In this document: positions 44,962 through 53,719 of the stretch, in pieces | How the letters are laid out: the number at the start of each line of letters is the position of its first letter | Numbering within the stretch: position 1 is the stretch's first letter | Source of the DNA: Photobacterium sp. TLY01 | GTDB lineage: Bacteria; Pseudomonadota; Gammaproteobacteria; Enterobacterales; Vibrionaceae | DNA: 64,000 nucleotides | NCBI RefSeq assembly: GCF_021432065.1 | Contig: NZ_CP090365.1 | Location: 186,001 to 250,000, forward strand | Direction of reading: 5' to 3' | Translations under genes and position numbers: made by a program | Notes under the pieces: model-generated | What the model saw: the letters and a program-made list of their open reading frames with translations, nothing else | What the model was told of the DNA's origin: nothing | Database searches by the model: none

Positions 44962-46335
44962 TTAAAACAACAGATGCGCAATGCCGACTACGATGGGCAG
45001 GGAAATCAAGGTGCGCAACAGAAAAATAGCCACCAGATTCAGAAAATTAAGCGGTATCTTGCTACGCAGGATAACGGTGCCGACTTCGGACATAAAGATG
45101 AGTTGGGTAACCGAAATGCAGGCAATAATAAAGCGGGTCATTTCGTTCTCGATGCCAGAGCCGAGTACGGCAGGCAGGAACATGTCAGCGAAACCAACGA
45201 CCATAGCGGGCGCAGCGGCTGCCGCTTCTGGTACCTGCAGCAGACTCAGTATCGGTTGAAATGGCATCCCCAGATACCGGAACAGTGGTGTGTATTCGGC
45301 CAGCAAAATCGCCAACGTACCAAACGCCATGACCACCGGCATGATCCCCACCCACATTTCCAGAACGTTGCGAGCGCTTTGCCTCAGTATGACGCCAGGG
45401 CCAGTGACCGTTTGCGACTGCGCGAGGGCGCGTTCCAGACCGTAGGACCAGACAGATTTTCCCTTGGGAGGTATTTCCTCATTATCAAGGGTTGGTGCCC
45501 CTTCGTAGTATTCGTCTCCAATCCGCGATAGTGGCGGTATGCGGGGCATGATAAAGGCCAGAGTCAGGCCAGCAACCAGCAAGGTCAGGAAGAAGGGACC
45601 AATCATGTGAGCAAGGTTCAGATAAGTAATAACAACAATGGAAAAGGTGACCGATACCAGTGAGAAGGTGGTGGCGATGACGGCAGCTTCCCGCTTTGTG
45701 TAGTGGCCGTTTTCGTATTGCAGGTTGGTCAGAACCACTCCTATGGTCGCATCACCGACCCAGGAAGTCATGCAGTCGACGGCAGATCGTCCGGGCAACT
45801 TAAACAAAGGTCTGAACAAACGGGTGAACAGTGCACCGACGAATTCCAGCAGGCCGAACATCAACAGCAGCGGCAGAAAAATGGCAGCGAGTAGGAAGAT
45901 CACCAACAGCAGCGAAACCAGATCGTTCAGCATCAGACCACCGGTGTTTTCATGCCACAGTAGTTCTGGCCCCCATTGGAAATAGACCATGGTTGCGAAC
46001 ACAGCACCGACACAGCGTACCAGGGTCCAGAACATACCGGCGGAAAACAACTCGCGGTAGAGTTCGGTCCTAAGCAGTGTCGGCGGTGCTCCCAACTGCC
46101 CCAGCACGCTCAGTACCGCAAACAGGTTGATCAGGATCATCGCGAACAGAGGAGCATCGCCGAGTGCGTTCTGCAATAAGCCTGCAAACCAGGCGATAAG
46201 CACAGTTGGTTCGCCGTCGAACTGCATCGGCACGAGAAACAATAGAATGCCGAGCAGAGACGGCAATATAAATTTGGCGTAATCCATAAAACCTGCCGTG
46301 TTTGGCTGGGTTTGGATTTGGGTTTGAGTGCTCAT
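44962..46335 (-). CDS. YjiH-family Gate-domain membrane protein
   Basis: A protein of about 457 residues with ten or more helices in the nucleoside-recognition (Gate) class (ADMFLPAVLGSGIENEMTRF; SWVGDATIGVVLTNLQYENG). It has the length of E. coli YjiH and YjiG joined together. In E. coli these genes neighbour iadA, suggesting a role in amino-acid or dipeptide transport. Here it is downstream of a PLP-dependent amino-acid racemase, so it may carry the amino acid concerned. ATG at 46335 is preferred over 46353. Confidence 0.82.
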   Translation of the reverse strand: MSTQTQIQTQPNTAGFMDYAKFILPSLLGILLFLVPMQFDGEPTVLIAWFAGLLQNALGDAPLFAMILINLFAVLSVLGQLGAPPTLLRTELYRELFSAGMFWTLVRCVGAVFATMVYFQWGPELLWHENTGGLMLNDLVSLLLVIFLLAAIFLPLLLMFGLLEFVGALFTRLFRPLFKLPGRSAVDCMTSWVGDATIGVVLTNLQYENGHYTKREAAVIATTFSLVSVTFSIVVITYLNLAHMIGPFFLTLLVAGLTLAFIMPRIPPLSRIGDEYYEGAPTLDNEEIPPKGKSVWSYGLERALAQSQTVTGPGVILRQSARNVLEMWVGIMPVVMAFGTLAILLAEYTPLFRYLGMPFQPILSLLQVPEAAAAAPAMVVGFADMFLPAVLGSGIENEMTRFIIACISVTQLIFMSEVGTVILRSKIPLNFLNLVAIFLLRTLISLPIVVGIAHLLF

Positions 46336-46425
46336 GGTCGCTCTCCTGTTCATTGTTGTAATTATTAATGTTGTGTTTAATATCTTTTTTGACAGCGGGT
46401 GCTCACCTTTGCAGGGGCTGGTGCT

Positions 46426-47550
46426 TTATTCGACACTCCTGGGGGCAGCTCGATGACGGTGCCCCCTATCAGCCTGAGCATCGTGGATAAATGTTTTGCG
46501 AACATAGGGCGACAGAATGCCCTGGACTGAAGCTCCGTAGCCGAGATCAAAGCTGAGTGAATCGCCAACGCGCCAGGGCCGGCTCTCAGTCAAATCCAAT
46601 ACCAGGTGGTCCGAAGAGGCGCCCAGGACTTCAACACCGGGGTCGCGCGGCAAAAGGGTGGCCAGGTCGGTGTCCAGGCGTCCAAAACCGACGATGCCGC
46701 GTATCCGGTCGCCGCGATCCTCGAACTGAGGCACGTGGCCGAAGGCGTCGACAACAATATCTCCCTCGGGCATGGACGCCTTCGTCTGAATCTCAATCAG
46801 TTCGGCGTTTAAAGTGAATAGACCGGTGTTCAGACCGGACAGGGGTTGATCGGTGAAAGGATTTTTTCCCTGCAGGATGGTAAAGCCAATACGTAGGTGA
46901 TTGATGCGTTCTGGAATCCGCTGTTGCAGCAACAACGGCAGTGCGCCCGAATTGCCGCCGGAGATATAGCGCAATGAGCGCTGAAGTTGTTGCTCGACCC
47001 GTTCGGCACATTGCACCAACTGCCCAAGGTTGTATTCCGTGGTACGCACACCACCAATGCAACCGAGGTTGGTCCCGATACCGACCAGATCCAATCCCGG
47101 CAAGTCCTGAATCCGGTCCACCATATCCGGCAGCCGCCCAGGTAAAATGCCTTCCCGCCGATCCCCCAGTTCCACCATCAGAATGACCGCGTGACGTTTG
47201 CCCAGTTGTTCAGCAGTAGCGGACAATGCACGCAGCGAGGCCAGTTCCGAATTCAGACTGAGGTCGCATTGCTCAACCACTTGTGAAGCCTGGCTGGGAG
47301 AAGGAGAACGCAGCAACAACATGGGTTGTTGCAATCCTGCACGCCGCAGCCGGTCGATGTTCTCCAGGCGGGAGTCTGCCAACATATCAATACCACCTTG
47401 GGTAAAAGCATGGGCAATACGTGCGTCACCACAGGCTGCTTTAACGACCCCTGCAATCTCGATTCCCGACTGGTGGCACCAGTCGGTGACGGTCCGGGCA
47501 TTCTCGGCCAACTGTTGCAAATGTATATCAAGGCGGGCGGATGGATTCAT
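46426..47550 (-). CDS. Alanine/ornithine racemase family PLP enzyme
   Basis: A 374-residue protein with an alanine-racemase-type PLP barrel resembling ornithine racemase (Orr). The PLP lysine lies in GVVKAAC (about residue 37). MLADSRLENIDRLR, MVELGDRREG, GGNSGALPLL, RIGFTILQG and EVLGASSDHLVLDL follow. It racemises an amino acid, perhaps ornithine or another basic or polar one. The C-terminus after SPYVRKTFI carries about 17 extra residues rich in Arg/His. With the Gate-domain protein and divergent LysR it forms a catabolic module. Confidence 0.83.
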   Translation of the reverse strand: MNPSARLDIHLQQLAENARTVTDWCHQSGIEIAGVVKAACGDARIAHAFTQGGIDMLADSRLENIDRLRRAGLQQPMLLLRSPSPSQASQVVEQCDLSLNSELASLRALSATAEQLGKRHAVILMVELGDRREGILPGRLPDMVDRIQDLPGLDLVGIGTNLGCIGGVRTTEYNLGQLVQCAERVEQQLQRSLRYISGGNSGALPLLLQQRIPERINHLRIGFTILQGKNPFTDQPLSGLNTGLFTLNAELIEIQTKASMPEGDIVVDAFGHVPQFEDRGDRIRGIVGFGRLDTDLATLLPRDPGVEVLGASSDHLVLDLTESRPWRVGDSLSFDLGYGASVQGILSPYVRKTFIHDAQADRGHRHRAAPRSVE

Positions 47551-47647
47551 GTGTATTCCCCAGGCAGAAAGATACGACTAGGGTTTAAAGCTAAGTGAAA
47601 AACAGCTATTAATCTAAATGTTAAACTCTATGTTTGATATAAATTTG

Positions 47648-47661
47648 GTCTATGCATAGAC
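47648..47661. promoter_or_regulatory. Perfect palindrome, LysR operator candidate
   Basis: GTCTATGCATAGAC (7-bp arms, no spacer) lies between the divergent racemase (start 47550) and LysR (start 47691) genes. It is a likely site for that regulator. Confidence 0.6.
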
Positions 47662-47690
47662 TAACAACCGAATCATTGGAGATCCTGCTC

Positions 47691-48626
47691 ATGGACGAGT
47701 CATCCGCACACTACAACCAGCTTGAGCGCTTCGCCTCTCGTCTGGATTGGAATTTGCTACGCACCTATATTGTGATCGTTCAGGAGCAAAGCATCACCGC
47801 AGCTGCGGACCGACTCTGCCTGCAACAGCCAACCATCAGCGCTGCCCTGAAGCGGCTGGAATCAACACTGGAGCGGAAACTGATCGAGCGGCGACCAGGC
47901 CGTTTCGAGTTAACCCATGCAGGTCAAACACTCTATGACGAGGCCATGTCGATTTACCGCACTGTATCCCGGTTGAAGGAATTCGTCAGCGAATCCCAGG
48001 CGGATACCCTGGGGCACATCCGCATCATGACCATCAGCCATGTGGTCAGCGATTATCTGGATGAACTTCTGAGTCGCTTCTTCAGGGATCACCCCAAGGT
48101 GACTGTATCCTGTGAGGTCTCGACCACAGCCACCATTCTGTCGGAGTTGGAGAAATGCACCATCACTCTTGGTGTTTGCGATGGCGTCGTACCTGAATCG
48201 CTGGAGAGCCGCTTTTTGCTGCGCGAGCAGTACGCTCTCTATTGCGGACCCGGCCACGCCCTGTACGGGCGTAAAGGATTGAAGCTGGAAGACCTGCGGG
48301 GTGAGGCCTATGTGGCGTTTACTTCAGACGTGCTTGGCGGCGAACACATGGGGGCGGTGACCGCCATCCGTGCCCTCGCGTCAATCGGACAACATGTACG
48401 TGGCAGTTCCTGCCATGTTGAAGAAGTGACCCGAATGATCATTAACGGAGTCGGGATCGGCGTTCTCCCGTTGCATTTGGCTGAGCCACATGTAAAGCGC
48501 TCTCAGTTATGGCAGTTACCGCCCTACCATGATTTACCCGAGTCGGATATACAATTGCTGTTCAATCCCTTGTCACGCTTTAATGATGCCGAACAGGCTT
48601 TGGTGGACAGTTTGAAGCAACGGTGA
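47691..48626 (+). CDS. LysR-family regulator of the racemase cluster
   Basis: A 311-residue LysR protein (HTH: LCLQQPTISAALKRLESTLERKLIERR; effector domain with TTATILSELEKCTITLGVC). ATG at 47691 (MDESSAHYNQLE) is preferred over 47652, which overlaps the palindrome region. It is divergent from the racemase/Gate-domain genes and probably activates them. Confidence 0.9.
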   Translation: MDESSAHYNQLERFASRLDWNLLRTYIVIVQEQSITAAADRLCLQQPTISAALKRLESTLERKLIERRPGRFELTHAGQTLYDEAMSIYRTVSRLKEFVSESQADTLGHIRIMTISHVVSDYLDELLSRFFRDHPKVTVSCEVSTTATILSELEKCTITLGVCDGVVPESLESRFLLREQYALYCGPGHALYGRKGLKLEDLRGEAYVAFTSDVLGGEHMGAVTAIRALASIGQHVRGSSCHVEEVTRMIINGVGIGVLPLHLAEPHVKRSQLWQLPPYHDLPESDIQLLFNPLSRFNDAEQALVDSLKQR

Positions 48627-48703
48627 AATCAAAAATACTCAATATCTGCCATCGACCCGGCAAGGATCAGATGAAGTTCTGATTGCTGACACAGCCGTAC
48701 AAC

Positions 48704-48729
48704 ACGGCCGTATCCAGCGATACGGCCGT
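48704..48729. terminator. Shared terminator hairpin
   Basis: ACGGCCGTATC-CAGC-GATACGGCCGT, perfect 11-bp arms, between the convergent LysR and CurA-like genes; no T-run. Confidence 0.6.
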
Positions 48730-48737
48730 GAAAGCAA

Positions 48738-49727
48738 TTAAAGCTCGACGATCAACTTACCTTTATTCTCACCGGAGAACAGCAGGTTTATCCCTTCAAT
48801 CGCACTGTCCAGGCCATGCAACGTATGGGCGCGGTACTGCAGTTTGCCGTCCATCATCAGTGCTGCCAGTTTCTGGCCGTATTCGGCAAACCGATGGAAA
48901 TGATCCGGCATCGTAAAGCCTTGGATCATCAGTCGTTTACGCACAATATTCATCCAGTTTGGACCCGGTTGTGGTGTCGCCGTGTTGTAATCGGCAATCA
49001 TACCGCAGACAGCCACGCGGCCATGGGCATTCATGCGTTGATAAATGTGCTGCTGCGCAACGCCACCGGTATTTTCGAAGAATAAGTCAATGCCGTTGGG
49101 GGTTGCGGTTGCCAGTTTCGCCGCGAAATCCTCATCGTGGTAGTTGATGGCAGCATCAAAGCCCAGCGTTTCTGTCAGCCAGTGGCATTTCTCATCGCTG
49201 CCGGCCACACCGACGACAGTCACGCCTTCCAGTTTCGCCAGCTGGCCCACCATGGATCCCACTGAGCCTGCTGCGCCTGTCACCACCAGTGTCTGTCCCG
49301 CTTGTGGTTTCAGCACTTCATACAGGCCGTGATAGGCCGTCACGCCCGGTAAGGCCACCACTGAGAGCAAAGCTTCCTGAGGCACAGACGTCGGCACTGG
49401 CGACAAGCCGCCTTTGGCGACAAAGTATTCTGTCCAGCCCATCATGCCCATCACACGGGTGCCCACAGGAAAATCCGGATGTCGGGATGCCACCACATCA
49501 CCAATCCCGCTTGAGCGCATCACTTCCCCCAGCTCCACAGGCGGGATATAGCTTTCACGATCGGCACTCATCCAGCCACGCATGGCCGGGTCCAGTGACA
49601 TGTGGGTTTGCTTGACCAGAAACTCGCCCTCTGCGATTTCCGGTACTGGCTTCGACACTTTTTCAAAGATATCTGACGTGATGGTGATGTCAGGACGTTT
49701 TTTCAGAAGAATGGCACTGTAATTCAT
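48738..49727 (-). CDS. NADP-dependent oxidoreductase, CurA-like (MDR superfamily)
   Basis: A 329-residue medium-chain reductase without zinc ligands. Its N-terminal SLDPAMRGWMSADRESYIPP and the nucleotide loop GAAGSVGSMVGQLAKL match the YncB/CurA/leukotriene-B4-dehydrogenase-like branch, which reduces alpha,beta-unsaturated carbonyls with NADPH. ATG at 49727 (MNYSAILLKKRPD) is chosen. The divergent LysR gene at 49833 is its probable regulator. Confidence 0.9.
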   Translation of the reverse strand: MNYSAILLKKRPDITITSDIFEKVSKPVPEIAEGEFLVKQTHMSLDPAMRGWMSADRESYIPPVELGEVMRSSGIGDVVASRHPDFPVGTRVMGMMGWTEYFVAKGGLSPVPTSVPQEALLSVVALPGVTAYHGLYEVLKPQAGQTLVVTGAAGSVGSMVGQLAKLEGVTVVGVAGSDEKCHWLTETLGFDAAINYHDEDFAAKLATATPNGIDLFFENTGGVAQQHIYQRMNAHGRVAVCGMIADYNTATPQPGPNWMNIVRKRLMIQGFTMPDHFHRFAEYGQKLAALMMDGKLQYRAHTLHGLDSAIEGINLLFSGENKGKLIVEL

Positions 49728-49832
49728 GATCTTGTTCCTTTCGTTGTCTTGAGGCACACTCTAACTCTTGCTGAAAATGAAAATAAGACAGCAAAACAAA
49801 GAAACACTTTTGCTCAGAATGGGAAAATAAGC

Positions 49833-50735
49833 ATGGATAAACTCAAAGCCATGGAAGTATTTGTCACCACATTACAGTGTGGCAGCATTTCTAACGCCGC
49901 AAAGCAATTACATCTTCCCGTCTCCAGCGCCTCGCGCCAGCTGAGCTGGCTTGAAGCACAGCTCGGTACTGAGCTCATCAAACGCAGTACCCGAGCCATT
50001 AACCTGACTGAAGTGGGCAGAGCCTACCTGACACAATGCCAGCAGGTTCTTGAGCAAATTCGTCAGGCGGAAGAGCTGGTGAGTTCCTATCAGCAAACCC
50101 CGTCGGGCATTCTGACGATCAGTTGCATGAGCCACTACTTTGACAATCAGGTACTGCCGCATCTGAGTGAATTCGAGGCACTGTATCCTGAGATCAAACT
50201 TGATATCGATGTCTCTGACCGCCTGACCGATTTGTCAAAAGCAGAAACCGATATCGCGATTCGTGGCGGATACCTTCCCGATGAGCGGATTCACGCGCGC
50301 TGGTTATGCGATAACACGCCCCATCTGTGTGCGACACCTCAGTACATAGAACGCTATGGCCTCCCAGCGGATCATACCGAACTGCATGCACACCATCTGG
50401 CGTACTACCGGAGCCCGAAACACATTTTAACCTGGGGTATCGTCAGAGAAGGGCAATGGCTGCCTCTGGAACTGAAGCCGTATGTAGTGACCAATTCCGG
50501 TCGCTATATTCGTGAGCTGATGATGGCAGGAAAAGTGATGGCGCTGCTGCCTGACTGGTCAACCCAGGCAGACAGGGATGAAGGCAAGCTGATCAAGGTC
50601 GATCTGCCCGCGCCGATCTGCCTGTCTGCCGAGCGTCTGGGCCTCTATCTGCTGTATTACACGCCCCGCTATCAGGTGCCGAAAATCAGGGCTGCGGTCG
50701 ATTTTTTCAGCCAGAAACTGGCCGTAAGCAGGTAG
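49833..50735 (+). CDS. LysR-family regulator
   Basis: A 300-residue LysR protein of the CrgA-like branch (MDKLKAMEVFVTTLQCG; LHLPVSSASRQLSWLEAQLGTELIKRSTRAI). ATG at 49833 matches family starts; the frame open to 49749 is not conserved-looking. Divergent from the CurA-like reductase, which it likely controls. Confidence 0.9.
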   Translation: MDKLKAMEVFVTTLQCGSISNAAKQLHLPVSSASRQLSWLEAQLGTELIKRSTRAINLTEVGRAYLTQCQQVLEQIRQAEELVSSYQQTPSGILTISCMSHYFDNQVLPHLSEFEALYPEIKLDIDVSDRLTDLSKAETDIAIRGGYLPDERIHARWLCDNTPHLCATPQYIERYGLPADHTELHAHHLAYYRSPKHILTWGIVREGQWLPLELKPYVVTNSGRYIRELMMAGKVMALLPDWSTQADRDEGKLIKVDLPAPICLSAERLGLYLLYYTPRYQVPKIRAAVDFFSQKLAVSR

Positions 50736-50806
50736 CAGTTAACAGATAGCAGGCACAACATTCATGTTTGACTCTGGTTGGCCTGATGTGCCAGCACTCA
50801 CTGGGT

Positions 50807-51160
50807 TCAGACGCCCAGCTTGCTGCGGAACATAAAGAACACCGCGCCCAGCATACACAGCCCGGCCCAGAGATAATCCAGCTTCAGCGGTTCCTTCAGA
50901 TAATAAAACGCAAAAGGCACGAAAACAGACAGGGTGATCACCTCCTGCAAAATTTTCAGTTGCCCGACACTCATCACTGTAAAGCCAATGCGGTTTGCCG
51001 GCACCTGCAACAGATATTCAAACAGCGCAATCCCCCAGCTCAGGAACGCAGCAATGACCCAGGGTTTACTGTTCAGATCTTTTAAATGCCCATACCAGGC
51101 AAAGGTCATAAAAACATTACTGCACAGCAGCAGAAAAATGGTAATCAGTGTCGGTTGCAT
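50807..51160 (-). CDS. DUF486 (DMT-type) membrane protein
   Basis: A 117-residue protein with four helices typical of DUF486 (FAWYGHLKDLNSKPWVIAAFLSWGIALFEY; FAFYYLKEPLKLDYLWAG). Members resemble small drug/metabolite transporters; the function is unknown. It is on the same strand as soxR but 122 bp downstream of it, so co-transcription is possible. Confidence 0.87.
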   Translation of the reverse strand: MQPTLITIFLLLCSNVFMTFAWYGHLKDLNSKPWVIAAFLSWGIALFEYLLQVPANRIGFTVMSVGQLKILQEVITLSVFVPFAFYYLKEPLKLDYLWAGLCMLGAVFFMFRSKLGV

Positions 51161-51282
51161 AAAGAAAGTGACTCAGCTCAACAGCCGGAGAATGCGCGGA
51201 TTATAATCAGCACGTTTCGCCTTGTCATTGAAAATATACACTCAACCCAAAACACACATAAGTTACTGTTTATTATTCATTT

Positions 51283-51708
51283 TTATAGCAACACCGCTCC
51301 ATTTCCCTCATCGGCCAGCGCATCATCGGGGTTACGAAGCTGACACCGGCCCAGAGACAGACAACCGCAGCCGATACAGTCGCCCAGTGAATCCCTGAGT
51401 TTTTGCAGTTTAGTGATGCGTTCATCCAGCTGATGTCGCCATAAACTCGCCATCGCCTGCCATTCTTCTTGCGTTGGTGCGTGATCCAACGGCAGGTGAG
51501 ACAGAGCTTCGCCGATTTCCTCCAGCGACATGCCCAATTGCTGCGCGGTTTTAATCACCGCAATCCGGCGCAGCACACTGCGATCATAGCGGCGCTGATT
51601 TCCTGCGTTTCGCCAGCTCTGAATCAGTCCTTTTTGCTCGTAAAAATGCAGCGCCGATACTTTTACGTTGGCACGTTCAGCGACCTGCCCGACTGTCATT
51701 TCCATCAC
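51283..51708 (-). CDS. soxR: Redox-sensitive activator SoxR
   Basis: A 141-residue MerR-family regulator with a winged helix (TVGQVAERANVKVSALHFYEQKGLI), coiled-coil dimerisation helix, and the [2Fe-2S] cysteines C111, C114, C116, C122 (CIGCGCLSLGRC). It senses redox-cycling compounds. In non-enteric bacteria it directly activates efflux or redox-repair genes. A SoxR box lies 40 bp upstream of its start, and a second in front of the MFS gene at 53697. Confidence 0.95.
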   Translation of the reverse strand: MMEMTVGQVAERANVKVSALHFYEQKGLIQSWRNAGNQRRYDRSVLRRIAVIKTAQQLGMSLEEIGEALSHLPLDHAPTQEEWQAMASLWRHQLDERITKLQKLRDSLGDCIGCGCLSLGRCQLRNPDDALADEGNGAVLL

Positions 51709-51741
51709 CCATCCTTACCTGCTGATAATCTGTATTTTTAT

Positions 51742-51834
51742 CCTTGACCTCAAGTTTACTTGAGGTTTTACCCTCTGACCATCACTAACAATAACGAATA
51801 AGGAAACACGGATGTCTCGCACTGCAACTTATCT
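51742..51834. repeat. Copy A of a 93-bp duplicated SoxR promoter
   Basis: This segment, from CCTTGACC to the first codons of an MFS gene, recurs at 53627-53719 with about 93% identity (few substitutions, mainly around the -10 region). It includes the SoxR box, the ribosome site and nine codons of the MFS coding sequence. Confidence 0.93.
51744..51774 (+). promoter_or_regulatory. SoxR-dependent promoter A
   Basis: The SoxR box CCTCAAGTTTACTTGAGG (51748-51765) has perfect 8-bp arms and overlaps -35 TTGACC (51744-51749) and -10 TACCCT (51769-51774). The spacer is 19 bp, the overlong spacing required for SoxR activation. It faces a truncated MFS start, and its other side is the soxR gene. Confidence 0.88.
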
Positions 51835-51886
51835 CACAAGACGTTTAGATCGGATTCATGGGCAATCCGTAATAATGCTTTTCTGA
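51812..51886 (+). pseudogene. Truncated MFS gene start fused to foreign sequence
   Basis: The first eight or nine residues (MSRTATYLT) equal those of the intact MFS gene at 53697; the frame then enters unrelated sequence and stops after 24 residues. It marks where inserted DNA separated soxR from its target. Confidence 0.75.
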
Positions 51887-52026
51887 GAAATGAAAATACC
51901 GATCAGGGAGTTTATCATTTATTAACGGACTAAGTGCGGCATCATACAGACGCGATAACCTTTTACGACCATGCTTATTATATCACCAGAAGCAATATCG
52001 CGTAGTGTGATAAACCGGAGGTTAAC

Positions 52027-52215
52027 ATGGACAGAACCCGTAAACCCAACCAACCCGAGAAAAAAAATGTACCTCAAGATCCCCAACCAAAACGCAACCA
52101 GGGAGAAAATGATCTAAAAGCACAAGGTAAGCATGATGCTCAACAAAAAGAACAACAAAAAGAACAAGAACAACAACAACAACAACAACAAAAAGAACAA
52201 CAAGAAAGAAAGTAA
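52027..52215 (+). CDS. Small low-complexity Gln/Lys/Glu-rich protein
   Basis: A 62-residue very hydrophilic, probably disordered protein (KKNVPQDPQPKRNQGEN; tail of alternating K, E and runs of Q). CGGAGG lies 6-7 nt before the ATG and an intrinsic terminator follows, so it is a complete unit despite the repetitive code (CAA repeats 52141-52206). No family recognised. Repeat number may vary between strains. It lies convergent with the Crp/Fnr gene inside the insert between the two SoxR promoters. Confidence 0.6.
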   Translation: MDRTRKPNQPEKKNVPQDPQPKRNQGENDLKAQGKHDAQQKEQQKEQEQQQQQQQKEQQERK

Positions 52216-52286
52216 CGTTGGTAAGTATTAACAGGAAATCGGACTTAGACTTTCATCGTTAATGCTAGCTGTTAAGTTAATATATT

Positions 52287-52317
52287 GGGATCCCGTCAAT
52301 AACGGGCTCCCTTTTTA
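52287..52317 (+). terminator. Terminator of the Gln-rich protein gene
   Basis: GGGA-CCCGT...ACGGG-TCCC stem with T5, 72 bp after the stop. Confidence 0.85.
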
Positions 52318-52466
52318 TCGTTCTTTGCAGAACTTCCCTTTCGAATTTAATTCACACTTTGGATAAAATACAAACATCAAGAATGGCATTAAACTTTATA
52401 ACCAATGCGCGACCCGAAATCCAGATGCAATCCGACTTCGCTTTTCCTTTCGCAGTCGGCTGAACT

Positions 52467-53186
52467 TTATTGCTTTGCTGGCCTGGGTAACAGGCGATCT
52501 GTCTCCTTCTTGACCACGGCATAACACTCACAACACTGCTTCTCAAGTTTAGTTCGGTCCAACACTGTGATGTGACCACGGTGGTAATTGATTATACCTA
52601 ATCTTTGCAGGTTACCTGCCGCTTCAGTGACACCTTCCCGACGCACACCCAACATGTTGGCAATCAATTCCTGGGTCATGGTCAATTGATTGTTCGGCAA
52701 GCGATCCAGGGAAAGTAACAGCCACCGGCAAAGCTGCTGGTGGATGGAATGATGTCGGTTACAAACCGCTGTCTGCGCCATTTGGGTAATAAGCGACTGA
52801 GTATAGCGCAACATCAGAATCTGCATTTCTCCATGCCGGTTAAATTCATCTTTAAGACGTTGCGCAGAAAGCTTATAGGCAGACCCCTCGCTTTGTACAA
52901 TGGCCCGGCTTGGAGTACTTTCTCCGCCCATAAACAAAGCGATACCAAGCAGACCTTCATTACCCACAACAGAGATCTCTGCCGATGCGCCATTCTCCAT
53001 AACATAAAGCAGCGACACAATAGAATCGGTAGGAAAATAAGCATAATGCATTGAGGAGCCGGATTCATACACCACTTTACCCAGCGGCAAGGTAACTAGT
53101 CTAAGATGAGGAAACAGACGATCCTGAACGTCGGGGGATAGCGCAGCCAACAAGTGATTTTGTAGAGGGCTAGGTAAGTCTGTCAT
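52467..53186 (-). CDS. Crp/Fnr-family regulator
   Basis: A 239-residue regulator with a cyclic-nucleotide-binding-type beta-barrel (VVYESGSSMHYAYFPTDSIVSLLY; AEISVVGNEGLLGIALFMGG) and a C-terminal helix-turn-helix (LTMTQELIANMLGVRREGVTEAA). It lacks the N-terminal cysteine cluster of Fnr, so it is not an oxygen sensor of that kind; the ligand is unknown. It belongs to the segment inserted between the two SoxR promoter copies. Confidence 0.9.
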   Translation of the reverse strand: MTDLPSPLQNHLLAALSPDVQDRLFPHLRLVTLPLGKVVYESGSSMHYAYFPTDSIVSLLYVMENGASAEISVVGNEGLLGIALFMGGESTPSRAIVQSEGSAYKLSAQRLKDEFNRHGEMQILMLRYTQSLITQMAQTAVCNRHHSIHQQLCRWLLLSLDRLPNNQLTMTQELIANMLGVRREGVTEAAGNLQRLGIINYHRGHITVLDRTKLEKQCCECYAVVKKETDRLLPRPAKQ

Positions 53187-53626
53187 GCAAACCTCGAAGC
53201 TAAAAGCATAATAGGCAATTTTACTTTAAAAAGGCGTTTTGGGGGGTCGTCAGGTAAAGATAGCCTTTAACAGCTTTTTTGCCAGTGTTCGCTATTGTAA
53301 GGCGTCTCGATTGCGCAGCGACTATATCTGTTGCGCTAGCGCCGCAATTAATAAAACAATCAATTATATGCAATCATCAATACAGATTAATGAAAGTGAC
53401 TGAAAAGTGATTAATGCCAATAGGCAACTACGTTTATATCAATATCCTCGATACCACTTACTTTTCTCATTAATAATACTTTTACAATACCCGATAATAT
53501 ATAGCCGTTTTTTCCCAACATGATAAAGACCTCAATGTGGATACTTAAAAGTGGCTGTGATGTTGAGGTTTTCTTGCATCTAATTTTAAAAGCACGGCTG
53601 CCATTTATTGGCCATAAATGATCACC
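53187..53626. other. Gene-free region before SoxR promoter B
   Basis: 440 bp, AT-rich, with no credible gene. A symmetrical GCGCTAGCGC (around 53335) is the only notable motif; it could serve the Crp/Fnr gene. Confidence 0.4.
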
Positions 53627-53719
53627 CCTTGACCTCAAGTTTACTTGAGGTTTTAAGCTCTCCCCATCACTAACAATATCGAATAAGGAAACACGGATGT
53701 CTCGCACTGCAACTTATCT
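53627..53719. repeat. Copy B of the 93-bp duplicated SoxR promoter
   Basis: Near-identical to 51742-51834 and directly followed by the intact MFS gene. Confidence 0.93.
53629..53659 (+). promoter_or_regulatory. SoxR-dependent promoter B
   Basis: SoxR box CCTCAAGTTTACTTGAGG (53633-53650) overlaps -35 TTGACC (53629-53634) with a 19-bp spacer to -10 TAAGCT (53654-53659). It drives the MFS gene at 53697. Confidence 0.9.

Noticed and set aside
46377..46568. Extra frame overlapping the racemase C-terminus
   Set aside because: The racemase frame reads normally through the family-like SPYVRKTFI end; the other frame lacks independent support.
52141..52206. CRISPR-like or tandem array
   Set aside because: It is a short trinucleotide-type coding repeat (CAA/AAA/GAA) without unique spacers.
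53411..53707. 98-residue minus-strand frame
   Set aside because: It overlaps the SoxR promoter and MFS start, has no ribosome site and no recognisable sequence character.
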